From the NCBI GenBank assembly GCA_965221215.1, contig OZ244872.1, positions 1,364,001 through 1,428,000 of the forward strand: DNA of 64,000 nucleotides, in the 5' to 3' direction. Under the pieces are notes generated by a model. The model saw nothing but the letters and a program-made list of their open reading frames with translations, did no database searches and was not told where the DNA came from. The DNA comes from Aldehydirespirator sp965221215. GTDB lineage: Bacteria; Actinomycetota; Acidimicrobiia; Acidimicrobiales; Aldehydirespiratoraceae. This document shows, in pieces, positions 16,813 through 24,730 of the stretch (positions are counted from its first letter, which is position 1; each line of letters opens with the position of its first letter). A program made the position numbers and the translations under genes.

Positions 16813-18768
16813 CTACTGGTCGGTTCGATACAGGTAGCGAATGTCCCAGACGGCGTAGAGCGTGGGCGTCGTGTTGCCGAAGACGTTGCGGGTGGCGGTG
16901 AGCCTCTCGGCCTGCGACGTATAGATGACGGGCACGTTCTCGGCCGCTATCTCTTGGGCCCGGTGGTAGTGCTCCACCCGCGTGGGGTGATCTAGCTCAC
17001 GGCTCCCCATGACGTAGAGCTCGTCGATCTCGGCCTCCCAGTCGGTGGCCGGCTCGGGCTGGTTGGGATACCACAGGTGCAGGTCCTCGCTGCTGTGCCA
17101 GAAGCCGATCGCGCTGTAGGGGTCGGGGCCCCCGGTGAAGCCGACGACCATGGCCTCCCAGGCATAGGTGGCCACCAGCTGATCGACGAGCTCGCCGAAC
17201 TCGATCGCCTGGTAGTCCACGCCCAACCCGATGGCCTCCATCCCCCACTCGATTATCTGTGTGGCCTCCTGACGCACCGTGTTGCCGGTGTTGGTGACCA
17301 GCCGGAACTCGATGGCGTTGCCGTCGGAGTCCTCGCGGATGCCGTCGCCGTCGGTGTCGATCCAGCCCAGGCCGTCGAGGATGGCGTTGGCCCGGTCGAG
17401 GTCGTAGGGGTGGGTCCTCACGTCGGGGTTGTGGAACTCTCCCGTCGCGGGGCTCACCGCGGCCCACTGCGGATAGCCGAGGCCGTGCTGCACGCCTTCG
17501 ATGATGGCTTCCTTGTCGACGCTGTGGGCCACCGCCCGGCGGAACTCCACATTGGCGAACCAGTTCCGCTTGGCCGCGTCGACATAGGGCTCGCCGGTGT
17601 CCGCGCTGATGCCGGGATTGACATTGAAGGTTAGGAACGTGGTGCCGAAGCCCGGACCGCGCCGGTGAATGGTGAAGTTGCCCTCCTGCTGGAGGGGTTC
17701 TAGCTGGGCGTACTCCTCGCCCTGCACGCTGTGGATGTCGACGTCGCCCGCCATGAAGTCGGCGAGCTCTGCGTCGAGATCATCAACGATGTTGCGGACC
17801 ACCCGGTCGAGGTACGGCAGGCGGTTGCCCGCGTCGTCGGTCAGCCAGTAGTTGGGATTGCGGACCAGGACTATCCGCTCGCCGGGTTCGTAGACGGCGA
17901 GGGTGAACGGACCGGTGCCGATGATCTTCGTCGGATCGGTGTCGAGGCCCCAGGTGTCGGCGAAGGTGCCGTCGTCGACGCGGGGCTCGAGGATGTGGCG
18001 CGGGTATATCGACGTGCCCATAGAGCGCAGGAAGGGGGCGAAGGGCACTGGCAGGGTGAACTCGACGGTGTGGTCGTCGATCACGGCCACCTCCATCTGG
18101 CTCTCCTGCCAGTCGCCGCGGTCGTCGAGGTAGCGGAATTGGAACGTCGAGCGGCTGCTGGCGGCGATGTCGTCGTTGTAGATGATCCGGTTGAACGTGA
18201 AGTCGACGTCGTGGGCGGTGAAGGGCTCGCCGTCGTGCCAGACGACGTCGGGGCGCAGGTGGAAGGTCCAGGTGAGGCCGTCGTCGGACCGCTCCCACGA
18301 CTCGGCCAGCGAGGGCTCCACCTCGTCGGTCAGCCACGAGGTGTCGGTGAGGCCCTCGAACAGGTATCCGAGCACGTTGGACGATCCCGCGTCGTTGGAG
18401 ACGGCCAGGTTGAAGGTGAGCGGCTCGGAGATGGTGGTGATGTTGAGCGCGCCGCCGTGGCTGCCGATCTGATACTCGAACTGCTCAGCATTGCGCTTCA
18501 GTCGCTCCACCACCGACACGTCCTGAGACCCCGCAGTGGCGTCCGCTCCGTCACCATCGGCAGGCTCAGGCTCCTCCGCCAGCGCGTCAACTTCCGGCTC
18601 AGCCTCCTCGGCGGGCGCAGCCTCTTCCAACGGCGCCGACTCCTGGGGAGCGGGCACGACATCGTCGGCGGCTGGACTGTCAGTACTCTGGCTGCCCGAG
18701 CATGCGACCAGCAACGACAAGGCAAGGGCGAGGCTGATGCGAAGCACGAGCCGAGCAATGGAAGTCAC
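16813..18768 (-). CDS. ABC transporter substrate-binding lipoprotein, family 5 (peptide/nickel type)
   Basis: 651 residues. The signal is a lipoprotein type (RISLALALSLLVAC, lipobox LVAC), followed by an acidic Glu/Ala/Pro spacer to about residue 75. The rest is an SBP_bac_5 domain: SEPLTFNLAVSNDAGS, LAESWERSDDGLTWTFHLR, WHDGEPFTAHDVDFTFNRI, GTGPFTL and RRAVAHSVDKEAI. It probably captures an oligopeptide or similar ligand outside the membrane. No permease or ATPase genes adjoin it, so it is an orphan subunit or serves a distant transporter. Repeat copy C lies 46 bp upstream of the start. Confidence 0.9.
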   Translation of the reverse strand: MTSIARLVLRISLALALSLLVACSGSQSTDSPAADDVVPAPQESAPLEEAAPAEEAEPEVDALAEEPEPADGDGADATAGSQDVSVVERLKRNAEQFEYQIGSHGGALNITTISEPLTFNLAVSNDAGSSNVLGYLFEGLTDTSWLTDEVEPSLAESWERSDDGLTWTFHLRPDVVWHDGEPFTAHDVDFTFNRIIYNDDIAASSRSTFQFRYLDDRGDWQESQMEVAVIDDHTVEFTLPVPFAPFLRSMGTSIYPRHILEPRVDDGTFADTWGLDTDPTKIIGTGPFTLAVYEPGERIVLVRNPNYWLTDDAGNRLPYLDRVVRNIVDDLDAELADFMAGDVDIHSVQGEEYAQLEPLQQEGNFTIHRRGPGFGTTFLTFNVNPGISADTGEPYVDAAKRNWFANVEFRRAVAHSVDKEAIIEGVQHGLGYPQWAAVSPATGEFHNPDVRTHPYDLDRANAILDGLGWIDTDGDGIREDSDGNAIEFRLVTNTGNTVRQEATQIIEWGMEAIGLGVDYQAIEFGELVDQLVATYAWEAMVVGFTGGPDPYSAIGFWHSSEDLHLWYPNQPEPATDWEAEIDELYVMGSRELDHPTRVEHYHRAQEIAAENVPVIYTSQAERLTATRNVFGNTTPTLYAVWDIRYLYRTDQ

Positions 18769-18814
18769 GGGGACGGACTCTACTGCTTGCGATCACTGCC
18801 AAACGGCCGGATGG

Positions 18815-18957
18815 CTCAGAGGCCGAGCGGATAGGCGAGCGAATCCGGCCCATACGGGCGAGGCCGTGGCCCGAGCGGCCCGTGAGCGCAGCGAACAAGA
18901 GCGGGAGACACCCCGTTGCGACGCGAGAGACTCTCACCTATCCGCGCTCGCTCTAAG
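18815..18957 (+). repeat. Dispersed intergenic repeat, copy C
   Basis: A 143-bp copy with the clearest ends. The left arm CTCAGAGGCCGAGCGGATAG and the reverse complement of the right arm (CTTAGAGCGAGCGCGGATAG) match, giving terminal inverted repeats of roughly 25-30 bp. The core CGGCCCGTGAGCGCAGCGAA and a GCGGG-AGACA-CCCCG hairpin are inside. It lies between divergent genes. Confidence 0.8.
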
Positions 18958-18997
18958 TCCCGGCACTCTGGGCGCAAGCCTCGGATCGGATACCTAG

Positions 18998-19774
18998 ATG
19001 AACGCGGCGCCGACGACCGAGCGCTTCGAGTTCACCGGTGGCGCCGGGGCCAAGTTGGCGGCCGTGCTGCATCGGCCCAGCGGCGACGGCGCCGCAGTGG
19101 TCGGCGCCGCGCTGCTGTGCCACTGCTTCACCTGTTCGAAAGACCTGTTCACCACCACCCGCATCGCCAAGGGACTGGCCGGCGGCGGCTATCTGACCCT
19201 GGCGTTCGACTTCACCGGCTTGGGCGACAGCGGGGGCGAGTTGGCCGACACCACGGTCGCCACCAACATCAGCGACATCACCGCCGCCGCGGTGGCGCTG
19301 ATCCGGCGCGGGGCCGGACCCTGCGTGCTGGTCGGCCACAGCCTGGGCGGGGCGGCCGCGGTGCTGGCTGCGTCGCGTCTGCACACCGTGGCCCAGGTGG
19401 TGGCGGTGGCCTCCCCGGCATCGGTCGCCCATGTGGAGCACCTGTTCTCGGCCGAGGCCCGCCAGCAGATCCGCTCTGAGGGCTCGGGCGAGGTGAGGAT
19501 CGGACCCAAGCCAGTGAGGGTGGGCCGGGACTTCCTCGACGACCTGCACCGCCACGATGTGACCGCCGCCGCGGCGAGCCTCGGCCGTCCCATGCTGGTG
19601 GTGCAGGCCGATGCCGACACCGTGGTGGGCCGAGAGCAGACCGAGGCACTGGCCGAAGCCGGCTCGACAACCCTGCACACCATCGCGGGCGCCGACCATC
19701 TCTTCACCGACCGCAGCCACTCCGACGAGCTGGTAGCCACCATCCTCAACTGGCTCTCGAGCGTCAGAGACTGA
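18998..19774 (+). CDS. Alpha/beta hydrolase
   Basis: 258 residues of alpha/beta-hydrolase fold. The oxyanion region is LLCHCFTCSKDLF, the nucleophile elbow GHSLGG holds the Ser (about residue 111), an acid lies in VVQADADTVV, and the His in AGADHLF near the C-terminus. This type is often the N-terminal half of bifunctional hydrolase-OsmC proteins. Here the OsmC half is absent and the gene stops at 19774. The substrate is unknown; an esterase or peptidase-like role is possible. It is divergent from the lipoprotein gene across repeat copy C. Confidence 0.85.
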   Translation: MNAAPTTERFEFTGGAGAKLAAVLHRPSGDGAAVVGAALLCHCFTCSKDLFTTTRIAKGLAGGGYLTLAFDFTGLGDSGGELADTTVATNISDITAAAVALIRRGAGPCVLVGHSLGGAAAVLAASRLHTVAQVVAVASPASVAHVEHLFSAEARQQIRSEGSGEVRIGPKPVRVGRDFLDDLHRHDVTAAAASLGRPMLVVQADADTVVGREQTEALAEAGSTTLHTIAGADHLFTDRSHSDELVATILNWLSSVRD

Positions 19775-19789
19775 GCCTCCCCGGCCGGG

Positions 19790-19966
19790 GTGACATCACC
19801 CGCTCGCTTCGGCGACATCGCTCGCAGACGCATCGAGCACAGCCTCATCCTCCAGGCCAAGAAGGGCGCTCGAGAGTTGAACTCCGATGACCCGGCGGCG
19901 CTCTGGGCGAGCCGACTCGGCAATCTGGGCATCGAACATCAGAGCCTCACCGGTAGTGGGCCGTAG
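19790..19966 (+). CDS. Possible small protein or gene remnant
   Basis: A 58-codon frame beginning GTG, containing FGDIARRRIEHSLILQAKKG and ending LGNLGIEHQSLTGSGP. The composition (Lys, Ile, Asn and Glu clusters, fewer GC-rich third positions) looks more protein-like than the shadow frames. It overlaps the 3' end of the tRNA gene on the other strand and has no clear ribosome site. No family recognised. It may be the tail of a decayed mobile gene next to the tRNA. Confidence 0.25.
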   Translation: MTSPARFGDIARRRIEHSLILQAKKGARELNSDDPAALWASRLGNLGIEHQSLTGSGP

Positions 19967-20031
19967 GGGATTTGAACCTCTGACCTCCTGCGTGTCGAGC
20001 AGGCGCTCTAACCAGGCTGAGCTAACGGCCC
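19957..20031 (-). tRNA. tRNA-Val (anticodon GAC), with C33
   Basis: 75 nt. The acceptor stem GGGCCGT/ACGGCCC pairs fully. The D arm is GCTC-AGCCTGGTTA-GAGC and the anticodon arm CCTGC-TCGACAC-GCAGG. The variable loop is AGGTC and the T loop TTCAAAT. Anticodon positions 34-36 read GAC (Val). Position 33, almost always U, is C here. The T stem has one A-C mismatch (AGAGG/CCCCT). No CCA is encoded. These deviations may mean a decaying gene. Confidence 0.75.
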
Positions 20032-20055
20032 CGAGCCACGCAGGCTAGCAAGGCG

Positions 20056-20814
20056 TCACTCGCCTCGGAACTCGGGGGTGCGGCGCTCGGCCATGGCCCG
20101 GGTTCCCTCGGCGAAGTCGGCGGTGCGCTGCAGGCGCTGTTGCTCGCGGTGCTCGTGGGCCGTGGCCGCCTCCACCCGATCGGCCAGGTCGCCTCGCAGC
20201 GTGGCCCGGATCGACCTCACCGCCAGCGGTGCCGACAGTGCGATCTCCCGGGCCAGGGCGCGGGCCGCGTCCCGGGTCTCTTCGCGAGCGGCCAGGCGGT
20301 CGGCCAGGCCCAGCCGCACCGCATCAGTGCCCGGAACCCGCCGACCGGTGAACAGCAGCTCGGCCGCGACCTGCGGGCCCACCAGTCGAGGCAGGGTCAC
20401 ACTGAGGCCGAAGCCTTGATGGAAGCCGAGGCGGGCGAAGTTGGCGCTGAAGCGAGCCTCCGGTGCCGCCACCCGGAAGTCGGCTGCAAGGGCCAGTCCC
20501 AGGCCGCCGCCCACCGCCGCTCCGTGCACGGCGGCCACCACCGGCGTGTGGGTGCGGAAGATCCGCACCGCGGCCGCGTACAGGTCTTCGGTGGTGTAGC
20601 TGAGCCCCTCCGGCGAGAAGTTGGCCCCGGCGCAGAAGTGCTTGCCTTGCGCGCACAGCACCGCAGCCCGGCAGCGAGGATCGTCGTCGAGCGACTCCAG
20701 CGCGTCGGCGATCCCGTCGATCATCTTCAGAGAGAAGAAGTTGTTGGGCGGACGCCGCAGCTCGATGGTGGCCACATAATCGTCGCCGATTTCGATGCCC
20801 ACCGTGTCGGTCAT
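20056..20814 (-). CDS. Enoyl-CoA hydratase/isomerase family protein
   Basis: 252 residues of crotonase fold. The CoA/oxyanion segments are CAQGKHFCAGANF (about 54-66) and VVAAVHGAAVGGGLGLALAADFRVA (about 98-122). A catalytic-type Glu near residue 115-120 is not obvious, because the usual GGG.EL reads GGGLGLAL. It may therefore be an isomerase-like or hydrolase-like member rather than a standard hydratase. It resembles the enzymes used in fatty-acid or aromatic degradation. No pathway partner adjoins it. The start codon is an ATG. Confidence 0.85.
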   Translation of the reverse strand: MTDTVGIEIGDDYVATIELRRPPNNFFSLKMIDGIADALESLDDDPRCRAAVLCAQGKHFCAGANFSPEGLSYTTEDLYAAAVRIFRTHTPVVAAVHGAAVGGGLGLALAADFRVAAPEARFSANFARLGFHQGFGLSVTLPRLVGPQVAAELLFTGRRVPGTDAVRLGLADRLAAREETRDAARALAREIALSAPLAVRSIRATLRGDLADRVEAATAHEHREQQRLQRTADFAEGTRAMAERRTPEFRGE

Positions 20815-20871
20815 TGCGCCGAAGCTACCAACAACCCCACAAGGCCTCGCGAATGCGCGGGCAGCGCTCCA

Positions 20872-22041
20872 TCAGGTGCGGGCGAAGGCGGCGACCGTCT
20901 CTATGTGCGAGGTCAGCGGGAAGAGGTCGACCACGGTCCAGCGGTCCAGGGCGTAGCCCGAGTCGATCAGGCGGCGGGCGTCCTTGGCGAACGACGACGG
21001 ATCACAGCTCACCAGCACCACCAGGCGCGGCTTGCACGACAGCAGCGGGCGCACCGCGGCGTCGCCGAGCCCAGAGCGGGCGGGGTCGGCCACCACCACG
21101 CTGGCCGGCGAGGCCCGCCACTTCTCCACCGGGATCCGCAGCACCTTGGCCCCGTCGCCCAGGTTGACCCGGGCGTCGGCGGCGGCATCGGCGCAACGCT
21201 CTATGGCGGTGACCTTGCGGCCCGCGCCGACCGTGCCCGCGAACAGCCCCACCCCGGCGTAGGCGTCCACCAGCGGCCCCCCGTCGGCCAACGCCTCCAC
21301 CATCTCGGCCACCTCGTCGATCAGAGCCTCAGCTCCCGCGGGCCGGTTCTGGAAGAACGCCCGGGCCGAGATCCGCCACCGGCGCCCCGACAGCTCCTCA
21401 TGTATCCAGACTCGCCGGTCGCCGTCGAGCTCGTCGGTACCCACCACCATCACGTCGTCGGGCACCGCCACCTCGTCGACGGTGGGGTTGACCACCACCA
21501 TGCGCTCCCCGGTGCGGGCCCCCACCCGGATGAACACCCCGTCGGCCGATCCGTAGCGGCCCTCCACCAGCAGTTCCTCGGCCCCGTCGTCCGCCGCCCC
21601 GCAGTCGTCGGGTATGACCACCTCGTGGCTGCAGCGGGCCATGAATCCGGCCCGCCCGTCCACCACCTTGGCCCGCACCGTGGTGCGGCCCCGGTCGGCG
21701 TCGAGCATGCGAAGCGCCGGGGTGGGCGCGTCCACGCCGTGGCGGGTCAGCTGGCCCACCACGATCGAGGCCTTCATCCGCATCTGGGCTCGGGAGTCGA
21801 TGTGGAGCATGTCGCAGCCCCCGCAGCCCTCGAGATGATGCTCACAGGCGACCGGCACGCGGTCCGGCGACGCTTCCAGCACATCGACCGCCCTGGCTCT
21901 GGCCCAGCGCCTATCGACAGTGTGGATCTCGGCGGTGACCAGCTCGCCGGGCAGGGCGCCCTCAACGAACACGACCCGACCGTCGCAGCCCCGTGCCACC
22001 CCGACGCCGTCGCGCGCCGTGGCCGTCACCCGCAACTCCAC
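20872..22041 (-). CDS. TrmA/RlmD-family RNA m5U methyltransferase
   Basis: 389 residues. It has an N-terminal TRAM-like domain (about 1-55), then a cysteine cluster CEHHLEGCGGC plus a later Cys that fit the 4Fe-4S site of RlmD-type enzymes. The C-terminal SAM-dependent domain has VDAYAGVGLFAG, VVADPARSGLG and the catalytic Cys in VLVSCDPSSFAKD. The family methylates uridine C5 in tRNA or rRNA. Whether the target is 23S rRNA or tRNA cannot be told. A very short gap separates it from the crotonase gene. Confidence 0.9.
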   Translation of the reverse strand: MELRVTATARDGVGVARGCDGRVVFVEGALPGELVTAEIHTVDRRWARARAVDVLEASPDRVPVACEHHLEGCGGCDMLHIDSRAQMRMKASIVVGQLTRHGVDAPTPALRMLDADRGRTTVRAKVVDGRAGFMARCSHEVVIPDDCGAADDGAEELLVEGRYGSADGVFIRVGARTGERMVVVNPTVDEVAVPDDVMVVGTDELDGDRRVWIHEELSGRRWRISARAFFQNRPAGAEALIDEVAEMVEALADGGPLVDAYAGVGLFAGTVGAGRKVTAIERCADAAADARVNLGDGAKVLRIPVEKWRASPASVVVADPARSGLGDAAVRPLLSCKPRLVVLVSCDPSSFAKDARRLIDSGYALDRWTVVDLFPLTSHIETVAAFART

Positions 22042-22217
22042 GCCGCGACGGTATCGGCACCATCCGCGATAGCGGCCCGCCGCGGGTTGCGCTTCGCAAG
22101 CCGGTGGCCTTCAGCGGCTGGGGGCGGCATGTCTTGCGCTCACGGACGCCTCGGCCGCTGCCCTTCGAGCCGGGCCTGCTGGGCCACCGTGCCGCGCCGC
22201 TCGGTTAGGGTGCGGGC

Positions 22218-22871
22218 GTGGTGGAGATCGCTCCCTCGATGCTCGCAGCCGACGCGTCGCGGCTGGGCGACGAGTGCCAGCGGGTCGCCGACGCCGGAGC
22301 TCACCGGGTCCACTGGGACGTGATGGACGGCGTGTTCGTGCCCAACCTCACCTTCGGCCCCAACGTGGTGGCCGCCTGCCGGCCGCGGGTGGACCTGCAC
22401 TTCGAGGCCCACCTCATGGTGGTGAAACCCGACGAGCTGGCGCCGCGCTACATCGAGGCGGGCTGCGACACCGTGCTGATCCACGCCGAGGCCTGCCCGC
22501 ACCTGCACCGCTCCCTGGCCGCCATCGCCGAGGCGGGGGCCCGCTGCGGAGTGGTCCTCAACCCCCACACCCCCGCGTCGAGCATCTCCGAGGTGATGGC
22601 CATGGTTGACGAGGTGCTGGTGATGACCGTGAACCCCGGCTTCGGGGGACAGCGCTACCTCGCTTCCGTCGAGTCGAAGATCGCCGATGTGCGCAAGATG
22701 ATCGACGGCTCGGGCCGCAGCATCGACCTCGAGGTGGACGGCGGAATCACCGCATCCACCGCTGGGGCCGCCGTCGGGGCCGGAGCCAACGTCCTGGTGG
22801 CCGGCTCGGCGGTGTTCGGCCACCCCGATGGCCCCGCCGCCGCCATCAAGGAGCTGGCGTACAGCGTCTGA
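22218..22871 (+). CDS. rpe: Ribulose-phosphate 3-epimerase
   Basis: 217 residues of TIM-barrel epimerase. Signature pieces are IAPSMLAAD at the start, VHWDVMDGVFVPNLTFGP, HLMVV, VLVMTVNPGFGGQ and VDGGIT. The metal-binding His/Asp pairs fall in these motifs. It interconverts ribulose-5-phosphate and xylulose-5-phosphate in the pentose phosphate pathway. Two adjacent GTG codons (22218, 22221) are possible starts. It is convergent with clpP. Confidence 0.96.
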   Translation: MVEIAPSMLAADASRLGDECQRVADAGAHRVHWDVMDGVFVPNLTFGPNVVAACRPRVDLHFEAHLMVVKPDELAPRYIEAGCDTVLIHAEACPHLHRSLAAIAEAGARCGVVLNPHTPASSISEVMAMVDEVLVMTVNPGFGGQRYLASVESKIADVRKMIDGSGRSIDLEVDGGITASTAGAAVGAGANVLVAGSAVFGHPDGPAAAIKELAYSV

Positions 22872-22909
22872 GCCGACTCAAGCAGCGGGGTTGCCTGCCC
22901 TCTCGGCGG

Positions 22910-23539
22910 CTAGAGCATCTCGCCGCGCTTGACTATCACATGGTCGATGATGCCGTAGTCCATGGCCTCCGACGCGGTGAACCACCGGTCGCGGTCGGAG
23001 TCGGCCTCGATCTGCTCGACGTTCTGGCCGGTGTGGTGGGCGATGCGCTCCTGCAGCAGCTTCTTGGTGTAGGCCATCTGCTCGGCCTGGATGGCGATGT
23101 CGGTGGCCTGGCCCCTCACCCCGCCGAGGGGCTGGTGCATCATGATCCGGGCGTGGGGCAGGGCGTAGCGCTTGCCGGGTGCGCCCGCGCACAGCAGGAA
23201 CTGCCCCATCGACGCCCCCAGACCGATGCAGATCGTGCCCACCTCGGGCTGGATGAACTGCATGGTGTCGTAGATGGCCATGCCGGAGGTGACCGAGCCG
23301 CCGGGGCTGTTGATGTACAGCCAGATCGGCTTGGCCGCGTCCTGGCCCTCCAGGTACAGCAGCTGGGCCATGATGAAGTTGGCGATCTCGTCGTTGACGT
23401 CGGAGCCGAGCACCACGATGCGGTCCTGAAGCAGCCGGTTGTACACCTCGCTGTGACGGTTGGCGGCGGTGTTCGGCGCCTCGAAGCCGACCACGTCGGG
23501 CTCGGGGCGAAGCTGGGAGTCAAATGGGTGCGACGTCAT
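22910..23539 (-). CDS. clpP: ATP-dependent Clp protease proteolytic subunit
   Basis: 209 residues from the ATG at 23539. The catalytic triad is visible as Ser110 (GLGASMGQF), His135 (ARIMMHQP) and Asp184 (SDRDRWF). INSPGGSVTSGMAIYD is the oligomer/substrate-binding loop. ClpP forms the barrel-shaped peptidase used with ClpX/ClpC. Actinobacteria usually have two clpP genes in tandem. Here only one copy is seen, with no clpX nearby. Confidence 0.96.
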   Translation of the reverse strand: MTSHPFDSQLRPEPDVVGFEAPNTAANRHSEVYNRLLQDRIVVLGSDVNDEIANFIMAQLLYLEGQDAAKPIWLYINSPGGSVTSGMAIYDTMQFIQPEVGTICIGLGASMGQFLLCAGAPGKRYALPHARIMMHQPLGGVRGQATDIAIQAEQMAYTKKLLQERIAHHTGQNVEQIEADSDRDRWFTASEAMDYGIIDHVIVKRGEML

Positions 23540-23663
23540 GGCCGAGAGGCTACCGGTGCAAGGTCGGACCGAACCCCGGCCACCCCGGCAGGTCCGCCCC
23601 GCGGCAAGCGGTCCCCGGCACGCCCCGTCCTGCCACGGACCGCCAGATAGCCTGCCCGCACCG

Positions 23664-23748
23664 GCGGACGTGGCGGAATCAGGCAGACGCGCTGGGTTTA
23701 GGTCCCAGTACCCACCAGGGTGTGGGGGTTCGAATCCCCCCGTCCGCA
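23664..23748 (+). tRNA. tRNA-Leu (anticodon TAG)
   Basis: 85 nt with a class II long variable arm (TACCCACCAGGGTGT). The acceptor GCGGACG pairs with CGTCCGC. The anticodon arm CTGGG-TTTAGGT-CCCAG gives TAG. The T arm GGGGG-TTCGAAT-CCCCC is perfect. CCA is not encoded. Confidence 0.97.
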
Positions 23749-23878
23749 CCCACTCCGAGACAGCAAGCCGCACCTCCGCGACCGAGGGCATGCTGGTGCG
23801 ATGCGTTCGGGCGGACTCGCTCGCCCATCGTCGCCGCCTCTAGGGTCTCGGCGTTTCTCGCGACTGGGAGGCAGGGCT

Positions 23879-24613
23879 ATGGCGACGGCAATCGTTACCG
23901 GTGCGGCGAGAGGCTTGGGCCGCACCTACTGCCGGGCGCTGTCGGATGCCGGCTTCGATGTGGTGGCCGCCGATCTCGCCGACCCGTCCGAGACGGTGGA
24001 CGAGATCCGTGCCGCCGGGGGCCGCGCCGTCGGTTTCAGCGGCGACGTGAGCTCGGCGAGCGACAACGCGGCCCTGGCCGCGGCCGCGGTCGAGACCTTC
24101 GACACCATCGACGTGCTGATCAACAACGCCGCCTACTACTCCCAGATCAACAGAAGCGCCTTCGATGAGGTCTCAGTGGCCGAGTGGGACCGCACCTTCG
24201 AGGTGAACGTGCGCGGCGCCTGGCTCGCCTGCTGCGCCGTGGTCCCCCATATGCGGGCCCAGGGTTCGGGGAAGATCATCAACATCTCCTCCACCACCTG
24301 CTTCAAGGGCACGGCCGGGTTCCCCCACTATGTGGCCTCCAAGAGCGCGCTGATCGGATTGACGCGCTGTCTTGCGCTTGAGCTCGGCCCCGACGGGATA
24401 ACGGCCAACACCGTGACCCCGGACCTGATTCCCGACCCGTCGCTGCGCCCCTCAGACGCGGCCAGCGACAAGTTCGTGGTGGCCGGGCGGGCCCTGAAGC
24501 GCACCCAGACGCCCGACGACATGATCGGAACGATCCTCTACCTCGCCAGCCGCGCCTCAGACTTCGTGACCGGACAGAACATCATCGTCAACGGCGGCGC
24601 CTTCTTCCAGTAG
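23879..24613 (+). CDS. Short-chain dehydrogenase/reductase (SDR)
   Basis: 244 residues from the ATG at 23879, which follows a GGGAGG ribosome site. Classical SDR motifs are VTGAARGLG (cofactor), NNAA, the Ser of IINISS and the catalytic HYVASK. The C-terminus ends in ...IIVNGGAFFQ, typical of the FabG-like group. It is an NAD(P)-dependent oxidoreductase of unknown substrate. It stands alone after the tRNA-Leu gene and is convergent with a solute-binding-protein gene. Confidence 0.9.
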   Translation: MATAIVTGAARGLGRTYCRALSDAGFDVVAADLADPSETVDEIRAAGGRAVGFSGDVSSASDNAALAAAAVETFDTIDVLINNAAYYSQINRSAFDEVSVAEWDRTFEVNVRGAWLACCAVVPHMRAQGSGKIINISSTTCFKGTAGFPHYVASKSALIGLTRCLALELGPDGITANTVTPDLIPDPSLRPSDAASDKFVVAGRALKRTQTPDDMIGTILYLASRASDFVTGQNIIVNGGAFFQ

Positions 24614-24730
24614 CCGCCCGTCTTAACTGGAGCTCGGCCGCTGCGCCGGCCAGATACTCGTCGGCCCGCTCTGCCTCTTCGCGGTCGCCGGGCAGGGCGC
24701 CGGGTTGATGCCTGGGGCGCGACGACGCCG

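Noticed and set aside
17731..18834. Plus-strand open frame of 367 codons opposite the family 5 binding protein
   Set aside because: Low-complexity Val/Gly/Glu/Arg product with no start context. It is a shadow of the minus-strand gene.
19957..20031. tRNA-Asp (GTC) or tRNA-Sec
   Set aside because: The anticodon loop reads TCGACAC, which gives GAC. Arm lengths are standard, without the long acceptor and extra arm of tRNA-Sec.
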